In this document: piece by piece, positions 52,658 through 60,561 of the stretch
How positions within the stretch are numbered: the stretch's first letter is position 1
Layout of the letters: each line of letters opens with the position of its first letter
Origin: Candidatus Chloroploca sp. Khr17
GTDB lineage: Bacteria > Chloroflexota > Chloroflexia > Chloroflexales > Chloroflexaceae
Assembly: GCF_004138165.1 (NCBI RefSeq)
Contig: NZ_RYFF01000023.1
Coordinates: forward strand, 23,576-87,575
Length of the DNA stretch: 64,000 bases
Direction of reading: 5' to 3'
Position numbers and translations under genes: made by a program
The notes under the pieces: generated by a model
Seen by the model: only the letters and a program-made list of their open reading frames with translations
Databases searched by the model: none
What the model was told of the DNA's origin: nothing

Positions 52658-53749
52658 TTACCTGGCTTGGGCGTACATCACCAGGCGCGCCGCCACCGCA
52701 TCACCGACAGCAGCCGTCGTCTGAGGCTGTTGACCAGGACGAACAAGATCACCCGTCACCAATCCCTCTTCAAGCACCGCACTCACCGCTGCCTCAACCG
52801 CACGGGCTTCGTCTTCCAGGCCTAATGAGTGGCGCAACAAGAGCGCGACACTCAAAATCATTGCCAGCGGATTCGCCTTGCCCTGACCAGCAATATCCGG
52901 GGCCGAACCATGGATCGGTTCATAGAGACCCTTGTTGCCCTCGCCAAGCGAGGCCGACGGCAGCATCCCCATCGAGCCGGCCAGCATGCTCGCCTCGTCG
53001 GTCAGGATATCGCCAAACATATTCTCGGTGACAATCACATCAAAATCTGACGGACGCCGCAGCAGATGCATGGCACAGGCATCAACCAGCATCCAATCAA
53101 ACTGAAGATCGGCAAACTCGGTCTGCATCAAGTGGGTCGTCACACTCCGCCAGAGCCGACTCGTCTCCAGGACATTGGCTTTATCCACCAGCGTCAGATG
53201 GCCGCGACGCTTGCGCGCCAGTTCAGCCGCGACCCGCACCACACGCACAATCTCGGCTTCGCTATAGATACAGAGATCGCTTGCCCACTCACCAGCGGCA
53301 TCGCGCTCACGCCGTTTCTCACCAAAATAGATCCCGCCAGTCAGTTCACGCACCACCAGCAGATCAACCCCCTCCAGGCGTTCGCGACGCAACGGCGACG
53401 CATCAACCAGCAACGGATGCACCGTCACCGGACGCAGATTCGCAAAGAGGCCCAGCGCTTTGCGAATGCCCAGCAAGCCCTGTTCAGGGCGCACCTTCGC
53501 CGTCGGATCGTCCCACTTTGGGCCGCCCACCGCCCCGAGCAGCACCGCATCAGCCGCCACACACGTCTCGACCGTCGCAGGCGGCAAGGCAACCCCAGTC
53601 TCATCAATGGCAATGCCGCCAATCAACGCCTCGGGCAACGCAAATGTATGCCCAAAGCCCTGACCAACGCCATGCAGCACCTTCACACCCTCGGCCACGA
53701 CCTCAGGCCCAATCCCATCACCCGCCAGAACTGCAATTGTTGCCTTCAC
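52658..53749 (-). CDS. leuB: 3-isopropylmalate dehydrogenase
   Basis: 363 aa from a GTG with GAGAGG five bases upstream. Third step of leucine synthesis, oxidising 3-isopropylmalate with NAD+. Signatures: [43 protein letters not shown] and [20 protein letters not shown], then the NAD loop [20 protein letters not shown]. No other leu gene is in the window, so it stands apart from a leu operon. Confidence 0.97.
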   Translation of the reverse strand: MKATIAVLAGDGIGPEVVAEGVKVLHGVGQGFGHTFALPEALIGGIAIDETGVALPPATVETCVAADAVLLGAVGGPKWDDPTAKVRPEQGLLGIRKALGLFANLRPVTVHPLLVDASPLRRERLEGVDLLVVRELTGGIYFGEKRRERDAAGEWASDLCIYSEAEIVRVVRVAAELARKRRGHLTLVDKANVLETSRLWRSVTTHLMQTEFADLQFDWMLVDACAMHLLRRPSDFDVIVTENMFGDILTDEASMLAGSMGMLPSASLGEGNKGLYEPIHGSAPDIAGQGKANPLAMILSVALLLRHSLGLEDEARAVEAAVSAVLEEGLVTGDLVRPGQQPQTTAAVGDAVAARLVMYAQAR

Positions 53750-53993
53750 AAAAACCTCTCACTCTGCTTTGTGGGAAACAGCAGCGTTCCCACACCTTCA
53801 TCCTGGTAATACCACCGTTACAGGTAGATTGTATCCTAAGAGCAAGGATTCCTGCGCAGCGCGGATCTTCCCAGAGGGTCGGGAAAGGCAAGGCATCTAA
53901 ACACCCGATGCGCAAGGCACCAGCAATTAGGATACAAACGCCAGCACGATATATGATTTAGTTACCAGAGGCAGTCACCACAGGGGAAGTTCT
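53750..53993. other. leuB upstream region and divergent spacer
   Basis: No gene. On the minus strand a GGGAA...TTCCC hairpin lies about 30 bases before the leuB start and a TACAAT at about 53828-53833 could be its -10. No T-box or leader peptide with Leu codons was seen. Confidence 0.35.
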
Positions 53994-54221
53994 ATGAGTA
54001 CACGTAGGGTCGAGTCATTTCTGCTACGCATCGTCGTCCCATCTGACGAAGCCCAGCTACCCGAACGATGGCGTGGGCGCATTCAGCACGTTGCCAGTGG
54101 CGAAGAACAGCAGATCAACGAAATAGCCCAGGCGATTACCTTTATGAGTGAACACCTCTGCCCCATGCGCGAATTTCTGCTCGAGATTGAGCATCCACCG
54201 CAAAACCAATCCTTGCCGTAA
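53994..54221 (+). CDS. small hypothetical protein
   Basis: 75 aa with AGGGGA six bases before the ATG. Charged, with ESFLLRIVVP, then QLPERWRGRIQHVASGEEQQ and a short helix. No signal peptide or known motif beyond a possible beta-hairpin/helix fold. Isolated between leuB and the regulator, both on the other strand. The ribosome site and balanced codon use support it as real. Confidence 0.55.
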   Translation: MSTRRVESFLLRIVVPSDEAQLPERWRGRIQHVASGEEQQINEIAQAITFMSEHLCPMREFLLEIEHPPQNQSLP

Positions 54222-54310
54222 CCCTCCAACGAGGGTTCGCATGCCACCACATCAGGGCACCATCCGCTCGTCACCCTGAGCAGCGACATAGCCAGTGCAA
54301 AGGAGCACGC

Positions 54311-57300
54311 TCATGCACCACTGCGGATCATTTCATAGAACTCAACCGTTTCGGGGAGTGGCTCAACACCAAGTTCATCAGCCAGAACAGCCACACAACG
54401 TGCATAGAGTCGTAACGCCGTTGTCCGTTCACCGAGACCACTGTAGGCACGCATCAGCAACTGATACGCTTCTTCCTGGGCTTTATCATGCTCAAGCACC
54501 CGCCATGCCAGGCCGATGGCCTCATGCGCACGCCCGTCGGCAATCAATAATTTGCCAAGGTTGAGCGAAGCTTCGGTAAAGAGTAACCCCAAGCGCTCGC
54601 GCTCGACAACAGACCAATCCTCGTAGAGACAATCCGGCAAGAAGGTGCCCCCATAGAGCGAAAGCGCTGTCCGGAAGGCCTGCATAGCCTCTTCGGGTTG
54701 CTGATAATAGAGGGCACGCCGACCTTCTTCCACTGCCACCGTAAATTCAGCTGCATCGTAGGTGTGATCGCTGTCACTATTGAAGCCATAGGTGTCACCC
54801 TGTTGCAGAATATAGTAGGTAGGTGCACCATCTGGTCGTTGTGGTTCAATCGCTTTGATCAAACGACTAAACGTAACCCGCAGATTATTCGCCGCCGACT
54901 CAACCTCCAACCCGGGCCAGAGCATATCCATAATGCGTTCGCGGGGCAACATCCGCCCACGCTCCACCAGCAAAAGTTGGAGCAACTGGCGGGCCTTGAT
55001 GCTTCGCCAATCCCGATCACGGATCTCTATCTCGCCTCGCCACACGCCAAAAGCCCCCATCGTCCGAATATGCAGGCGATACGTGGGACGATAGACAAGG
55101 CGTTCGAGGGCGCGCTCGGCGGCACGACGCACGAGGGGTTGACGGTCGCGGGCCATCGAACGCAACGCGGCATAGGCCGTAGCAGCCCCAAGATCCCCAA
55201 GCAACCCGGCAATCCGGGCACGCATCGCCGGTGGCTGCTGCCGATCCAGGATGCTCAGCAGCAACGCCGGAGCTTCGTCGTGCAACTGGTTCGCAAGCAC
55301 CGCACGCACCGCATTCGGGGCAAGATCAAGGCGAATCGCGCCAATAACGGCTTCAACCACAACATGGTTGGGCAAAGCCGGCAAAAAGCAGAAGCCGTGC
55401 AACTCACACAACTCCCACCCACTCTGGAGCGCATTCAAGCGTACCGCCTCCACCCCGCGACGGGCCGCAAGTGACGAACGATAGATCTGGGCTGCCGCCA
55501 GAAAGAGCCCGTCCCCACGCCGGATCATCTCGGAAGTCAGGTCATTGGCAAGCAACGCCGCACGTTCAGGTTCGCCACCTTCGCCAAGCGTCACCAACAG
55601 GTAGAGTTGCAACCAGAGATCGTGCGTACCAAAGGACGAGAGAGCGAGTGGGCCTGCATTTGGCAGATTACCCGTACGCATGGCAGCGAGACTCTCGACC
55701 TGATCCTCGCCAACAACCCGAGCGAGGCGCACCAGATCCAGCGCGGCGGCGGCAGCGCTAGCCTCCTGACCAGTCTGCAAACAGGTATACGTATCAATCA
55801 CCTGCGTACGGGCCAACAACGACGCCGTGCCGCTCGTATGCGCAGCACTCCGGGCACGCGCCGTGTACGTGGCCGCCTCATCGAGACGCCCCTGCTCAAC
55901 CAGCAACAACGCCAGATAGGCCCCACTCACCCCGATCACACTCTCTTGGGCATAGGCACTCAGGCGACGATGGGCATCAAGAGCCATGTTGACGGCCTCG
56001 CTGATGCGGCCCTGCTGATAGAGCGCCAGCGCTTTGAGCAAGACCAGACTCTGGTGCAGGCGATCGTCTCGATCAACCTGGGGCATTTCAAGCGCCTGCG
56101 TAATCGCCACAATCGCCGCATCGGGATAGCCCTGCTGCGTATGGATCGAGGCAACAATCATCGCCAGCAGCCACTGCCAGAAGACACTCCGCGGATGATG
56201 CGACGCATGTTCGGCCACCCGCAACGCCGCCGCATAGCGCCCCCGACTATAGAGCAAGGCTGCCGTCGAAGCCAGAGCCGCCCCTCGGGCCCAGGCATCA
56301 CGCACATGATTCGCTGAGTGTACCGCACGAATGCAGACCCCGGCAAAGTCGCCGGGGCGATCTTCCCAGAAGATCAACGAAGCCATGTCACTCAGGGCGC
56401 GCAGTTCACGCTGATAATTGCCCTCTTGCCGATAGAGTTCAGCTGCCTGGCTGATCGCCTGCAGGGCCTGGTCGCGCGCACTAGACGCCATACTCCAGCC
56501 CCACATGTGCAACAATTCAGGATCATGCTCACGTTGCGCGGCAGGTAAGCGCTCAAGCCAGGCACGAATACTATCACGACGCGGCGTATCAATCAACGGC
56601 CACGCTCGCCGACGCAAGGCACCCACCAGCGCCTCATCATTGCCAGCCGCCGCATAATGGCTCATCGCGGCTTCAAGCATGCCTAGACGCTCAAAGGCCG
56701 CGCCATACCGTTGATGCAGGGCCGCAAGGGTCTCGGCATCAAAAAGTTGCTCGGCCCGCTCACGCAACAGCATGCGCCACAAGGGATGGAACCGATAGGT
56801 ATGCGTCGGCATCGCATGTGGCTCTACCTCAGCCAGCGGCAAGCCCATCTGCACACTTCGCTCAAGCAGATCCTGCGCATCAGTCCGCGCTAAAACTTCA
56901 TCCAGCAGATGCACATCAAACTGTTCGGTCAACGCGGCGCGCGCAAGAAAATCGATCACCTCCGCCGGCAGACTCCCAAGCACCTCAGACGCCAGGTAAT
57001 CAAAGAGGCTGCGCTGATTGCTATCAAGGTTGGTGAGGTAGATCAGGCGTTGGGCGGGAGCATGGCGTACAAGGGTACGCACAGCCATCTGGACACTCAA
57101 CACCCAGCCTGCCGTCCGTTCAAGCAAGAGATCCAGTTCTTCATCGCTCAACGTCACCCCAACCCGCACCGCCAGCTCAGCCGTCTCGTCCTTGGTCAAC
57201 AAAAGATCACTCTGTTCAACCTCAACCAGCGACCCCTCGGCACGCATCCGTAATAACGGGGGAATTTCAATCCGACGGCGCGAGGCAATCACCACATGCA

Positions 57301-57826
57301 GTGACGGAGGTGCCGCACGGAGCAGATAGGCAAGCAGGACATTTGTAATCGGGCCAGACGCAATCTGATGATAATCATCGATCACCAAAAAGCTCGGCAT
57401 CGTCAGGTGATTCTGGAGATCACTCAACAACGCCCCGGCCACCAGCGGCCAGTCGCGTTCCAGATCAACTGCCGAGTGCAGAATACGCCATGACTCTTCA
57501 CCAACATTGGGCAAGAGTCGTTGAAACGCCCGTACAAGATAGGCCAGCAACATCGCCGGAGCCTGATCATCGGTCTCAAGCCCCAGCCATGCGACAGCAG
57601 CTCCGGTTCGCCTAAGATCAGCAATCCACTGGGCCAGCAGCGTCGTTTTGCCATAGCCCGCCGGGGCCACGACCAGCGTCACCGGGCGCAAACGCACCTC
57701 GGCAAGCAGCGCCTGAAGATCAGGCCGTAACAACGCGTGACTCCGTGGGGTAGGGGCGGTCAATTTCAGCGGGAGCAAAGCCATTCCAGCCGCAACAGCT
57801 TGTTGGGTATAGGCTACCTGGATCAT
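54311..57826 (-). CDS. MalT-like ATPase/TPR regulator with HEAT repeats and C-terminal SARP/BTAD domain
   Basis: 1171 aa. Residues 45-330 are a STAND ATPase (P-loop VVAPAGYGKTTLLAQW; LVIDDYHQIA; the HYGLWRML-like segment is YRFHPLWRML). Residues 370-820 are helical TPR-type repeats, 830-905 contain HEAT-like repeats (MRARIAGLLGDLGAATAYAA, then RSMARDRQPLVRRAAERALE). Residues 915-1171 are a winged-helix plus BTAD domain (ARQLLQLLLVERGRMLPRER, MLWPGLEVESAANNLRVTFS). Classic MalT ends in LuxR HTH; here the BTAD module takes that place. Likely an inducer- and ATP-dependent activator; targets unknown. Confidence 0.9.
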   Translation of the reverse strand: MIQVAYTQQAVAAGMALLPLKLTAPTPRSHALLRPDLQALLAEVRLRPVTLVVAPAGYGKTTLLAQWIADLRRTGAAVAWLGLETDDQAPAMLLAYLVRAFQRLLPNVGEESWRILHSAVDLERDWPLVAGALLSDLQNHLTMPSFLVIDDYHQIASGPITNVLLAYLLRAAPPSLHVVIASRRRIEIPPLLRMRAEGSLVEVEQSDLLLTKDETAELAVRVGVTLSDEELDLLLERTAGWVLSVQMAVRTLVRHAPAQRLIYLTNLDSNQRSLFDYLASEVLGSLPAEVIDFLARAALTEQFDVHLLDEVLARTDAQDLLERSVQMGLPLAEVEPHAMPTHTYRFHPLWRMLLRERAEQLFDAETLAALHQRYGAAFERLGMLEAAMSHYAAAGNDEALVGALRRRAWPLIDTPRRDSIRAWLERLPAAQREHDPELLHMWGWSMASSARDQALQAISQAAELYRQEGNYQRELRALSDMASLIFWEDRPGDFAGVCIRAVHSANHVRDAWARGAALASTAALLYSRGRYAAALRVAEHASHHPRSVFWQWLLAMIVASIHTQQGYPDAAIVAITQALEMPQVDRDDRLHQSLVLLKALALYQQGRISEAVNMALDAHRRLSAYAQESVIGVSGAYLALLLVEQGRLDEAATYTARARSAAHTSGTASLLARTQVIDTYTCLQTGQEASAAAAALDLVRLARVVGEDQVESLAAMRTGNLPNAGPLALSSFGTHDLWLQLYLLVTLGEGGEPERAALLANDLTSEMIRRGDGLFLAAAQIYRSSLAARRGVEAVRLNALQSGWELCELHGFCFLPALPNHVVVEAVIGAIRLDLAPNAVRAVLANQLHDEAPALLLSILDRQQPPAMRARIAGLLGDLGAATAYAALRSMARDRQPLVRRAAERALERLVYRPTYRLHIRTMGAFGVWRGEIEIRDRDWRSIKARQLLQLLLVERGRMLPRERIMDMLWPGLEVESAANNLRVTFSRLIKAIEPQRPDGAPTYYILQQGDTYGFNSDSDHTYDAAEFTVAVEEGRRALYYQQPEEAMQAFRTALSLYGGTFLPDCLYEDWSVVERERLGLLFTEASLNLGKLLIADGRAHEAIGLAWRVLEHDKAQEEAYQLLMRAYSGLGERTTALRLYARCVAVLADELGVEPLPETVEFYEMIRSGA

Positions 57827-57914
57827 ATCTGTGTCACTCCACGCATCAGCACACCACCACTATCCAAAGCCCGAGCAATTCTTGTCTCACCCTAGCCCCA
57901 ATATCTTCCAAATA

Positions 57915-57972
57915 AGACCTCACAGCTCTGCTCATCTGCATTGGGACGCCAGCATCAAGACCTGTGAGGTCT
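57915..57972. repeat. AGACCTCACAG inverted repeat
   Basis: Eleven-base perfect arms (57915-57925 and 57962-57972) around a 36-base loop, 30 bp beyond the kinase stop on the minus strand. Same core as the palindrome at 8550-8564. It can serve as the kinase gene terminator. Confidence 0.65.
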
Positions 57973-58002
57973 CTTCTCGTCCTTCTTTGAAAAGTATTGA
58001 CC

Positions 58003-60099
58003 CTAGCCGACAAAGCTATCATGGAAACGCTCAAAGCGACCGGTATCGTACAGAACGAAAATACTACTCCCCCCGGTTGGCCGGTAATCAGGGGTCCAGA
58101 TCATCAAGCCACGGTCAAAGAATTGGATCACCCCCAACTGACTACCTTTTAACTCCAACTCGGGGGTCGTTGGCAGACCAAGTTGCTCGCGCACACCGCT
58201 CTTATGGAAATAGACCCGCCCAAAGCCGCGCACCGGCTGATTCGGGTCAGTTCCAGGGGTTGGTTCTGGCCCAAGATCAGCGACTTCCTGGGCCGACAAC
58301 TGGGTATAGTTGCCCCCATTGGTACCATAAAAGACAAAAATATGATCCCGCTTCATATCACGATTCGTGAGATCCCAATAATACATGGTACCAGACTCGA
58401 AGAATTGTTGGGCAGCAATCCCGGCACTTTCAGGGGCAACTGGACAACCAAGCCCGGTGCGCACCCCGACATTGTCGGCATACAGTTTACCAAAACCCCG
58501 CACCGGCAAACCATTCGGGCAATCCGCCAGCGGTGTTGGCTCAACCTCAGTTGGCGTTACGGGAACCTCGGTTGGTGTTGCCGGTACCTCCGTCGGCACT
58601 GGCGGGGTCGTCGGCACCGGCGTTGGGAGTGGCGCCTCAGTCGGTACCGGGGCAGGCGTTGGCTCGGGCGCACCGGTAGCCACCGGCACGCCAGTCGGCT
58701 CAGGCATGTCCGTGGGAGGAGGCACGTCAGTCGGCTCAGGCATACCCGTGGGAGCGGGCACGCCTGTTGGCTCAAGAGCCTCGGTGGGAACCTCGGGCGA
58801 TGGTTCAGCGGTTGAGGCAGGTTCCGTCGCCGTTGCGAACGCCTCTCCTGTCGCCACAGGAAGGGACGTTGCGTCACCAACGATTGGTGGCAACGGGGGA
58901 GGAGTTCCCTGATTGGTCTGGGCCAAGACCGACCAGAAGGCAAAGAGACCCCCTCCGGCGAGCAAGGTCATCATCACGACCAGGAACACCAGCAGCATCG
59001 TAACAAACGAGCCACGCGCCGGTGTCCCTGGTGGGCGCACAACCCGCCGCTGCGCCGAGGGTCGCGTCAAGGCAATGCCTTGATCATCGTCGCCTGGCCC
59101 AGACATATGCCGCGCATCCTGGTTCGGTACCTGCGGTACGCCTGGGGCAACGAGGGTAGCCGCTTCACGGTCAGACGAAGCAAGCGGGGGCAGCCCTCCA
59201 ACTGGCGAGCCTACCCCGCCCAGTGGTGAAGCGCCAATGAACGCCGGTTGAGCAGACGACAGCAAAGACGTAGCCAGAGCCTGTTTCAGCGCAGCCAAGA
59301 GCAATTTGACCGAAGCAAAGCGTTGCGCCGGGTCAGTTGCAGTTGCCTGGGCAACCACAGCATCAACCGCAGGCGACAACGCGGGATTCACGCGCGAAGG
59401 GGCCGGCACCTGACCATAGAGATGGCCCATTAACACATCCTGAGTCGTCCCTTCAAAAGCCCGACGCCCCGTCAAGGCCCGAAAGATCACGATGCCAAGG
59501 GCATAGACATCAACCCGCGCATCAACAGCACGCCCAGCGATCTGCTCGGGGGCCATATAATCGGGCGTACCAAGCAACATCCCGGTCGTGGTCAGGCCAG
59601 GGGTGTCAAGTTGTCGCGCAATGCCAAAGTCAGTCAAGACCGCTCGCTGGCCTTCGGGTGTCGTACTGAGAAAAATATTGCCTGGTTTGATATCCCGATG
59701 GATCACACCACGCCGATGGGCATAGTCGAGCGCCTCAACAAGCGGTTCCAGCAGTTGAACCAGCGCAGGCAAATCGACCGTACCAACTTCCTGCAGATAC
59801 TCTTGCAGCGTACGCCCGGTCAACAACTGCATCGCAATATAGGTCAACCCATTGTGCTCACCGACATCATACACCGCCACAATGCCAGGATGTTCCAGGC
59901 TCGCCGCGGTAATCGCCTCACGCGTAAAACGTGCCACCAGCGCCTGATCGTCGCCATACTGTGGATAGAGTAGCTTGAGCGCAACATCACGCTGCAACAG
60001 CGTATCAGTTGCACGATAGACCGCCGCCATACCCCCGCGGCCAAGCAACGCTTTTGTCTCATAACGCCCAATGCGCTGATGAAGCAGTGATCCTATCAT
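58003..60099 (-). CDS. membrane Ser/Thr protein kinase with Pro-rich stalk and extracellular sensor
   Basis: 698 aa from an ATG at 60099 (a GTG at 60114 is possible; neither has a strong ribosome site). Residues 8-270 are a Hanks-type kinase: LLGRGGMAAVYRA, ALKLL, VIHRDIKPGNIFLS, LTDFGIAR and GTPDYMAPEQIAG. One membrane helix near residues 365-390 (MLLVFLVVMMTLLAGGGLFA). Outside: a stalk of PEPTGVP/PPPTDMP repeats, then two related modules of about 80 residues (LPVRGFGKLYADNVGVRTGL, GCPV; QPVRGFGRVYFHKSGVREQL, GLPT), a likely ligand- or wall-sensing unit. Confidence 0.93.
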   Translation of the reverse strand: MIGSLLHQRIGRYETKALLGRGGMAAVYRATDTLLQRDVALKLLYPQYGDDQALVARFTREAITAASLEHPGIVAVYDVGEHNGLTYIAMQLLTGRTLQEYLQEVGTVDLPALVQLLEPLVEALDYAHRRGVIHRDIKPGNIFLSTTPEGQRAVLTDFGIARQLDTPGLTTTGMLLGTPDYMAPEQIAGRAVDARVDVYALGIVIFRALTGRRAFEGTTQDVLMGHLYGQVPAPSRVNPALSPAVDAVVAQATATDPAQRFASVKLLLAALKQALATSLLSSAQPAFIGASPLGGVGSPVGGLPPLASSDREAATLVAPGVPQVPNQDARHMSGPGDDDQGIALTRPSAQRRVVRPPGTPARGSFVTMLLVFLVVMMTLLAGGGLFAFWSVLAQTNQGTPPPLPPIVGDATSLPVATGEAFATATEPASTAEPSPEVPTEALEPTGVPAPTGMPEPTDVPPPTDMPEPTGVPVATGAPEPTPAPVPTEAPLPTPVPTTPPVPTEVPATPTEVPVTPTEVEPTPLADCPNGLPVRGFGKLYADNVGVRTGLGCPVAPESAGIAAQQFFESGTMYYWDLTNRDMKRDHIFVFYGTNGGNYTQLSAQEVADLGPEPTPGTDPNQPVRGFGRVYFHKSGVREQLGLPTTPELELKGSQLGVIQFFDRGLMIWTPDYRPTGGSSIFVLYDTGRFERFHDSFVG

Positions 60100-60240
60100 C
60101 GCTATGCCTGCCACTGCCGGGCTATCGCCCTAAAACCCGTTCTTATCCTGTTGTCCGTTCGCCAGGATAAGCAAGATTCTTGGGGCCTGCGGCCTCATAC
60201 ACGTATCTGTTCACACTTGGGGTAAAGGTAAAGCACCACC

Positions 60241-60302
60241 CTGGGAGCGCGGGCGGCTCGCCCGCTCGGGTCAGGATGCGGGCGAGCCGCCCGCGCTCCC
60301 AG
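60241..60302. repeat. 25-bp perfect inverted repeat, GGGAGCGCGGGCGG type
   Basis: Arms 60241-60265 and 60278-60302 are exact complements around 12 bases. GCGGGCGGCTCGCCCGC-type palindromes are frequent extragenic elements in high-GC Chloroflexota. No gene lies between 60115 and 60561. Confidence 0.8.
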
Positions 60303-60386
60303 GAGCAGGCTGAACACGTACTCATACACATTCAGTTGAGCGCTGCCACCCTAAACATCCGATGTTTTGCTGGTCGCAAGCCCCAA

Positions 60387-60413
60387 CCTCCCCCACATAC
60401 GCGGGGATAGCAG
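60387..60413. other. single type I-E CRISPR-repeat-like sequence
   Basis: CCTCCCCCACATACGCGGGG followed by ATAGCAG resembles the stem and 3' part of type I-E CRISPR repeats (CCCC, short loop, GGGGAT). Only one copy is present, so it is not an array; it may be a chance match or a solitary remnant. Confidence 0.3.
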
Positions 60414-60417
60414 CGTA

Positions 60418-60465
60418 CTCTATGTTACAATGAGAATTGTAACATAGAGCTTTCTACCCTATAAT
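60418..60465 (+). promoter_or_regulatory. sigma-70-type promoter with a palindromic operator over the -35
   Basis: TTGTAA (60437-60442), 17-base spacer, TATAAT (60460-60465). A perfect 14-base inverted repeat, CTCTATGTTACAAT-GAGA-complement (60418-60449), covers the -35. This is a typical layout for repression by a dimeric regulator. The transcript would run toward the VanW-domain gene. Confidence 0.6.
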
Positions 60466-60517
60466 GAACGGTCTGATATAGAAATATTCGACAGACCTGT
60501 TCATCAGACAATCCTCA

Positions 60518-60547
60518 TTGACAAGGTTCCCTCGCTCCACGTATAGT
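60518..60547 (+). promoter_or_regulatory. second promoter directly before the VanW-domain gene
   Basis: TTGACA (60518-60523), 18-base spacer, TATAGT (60542-60547). A start at about 60554 would leave a leader of fewer than ten bases before the ATG at 60562, so this transcript would be nearly leaderless. Confidence 0.55.
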
Positions 60548-60561
60548 GCGTAAGAGGGGAT

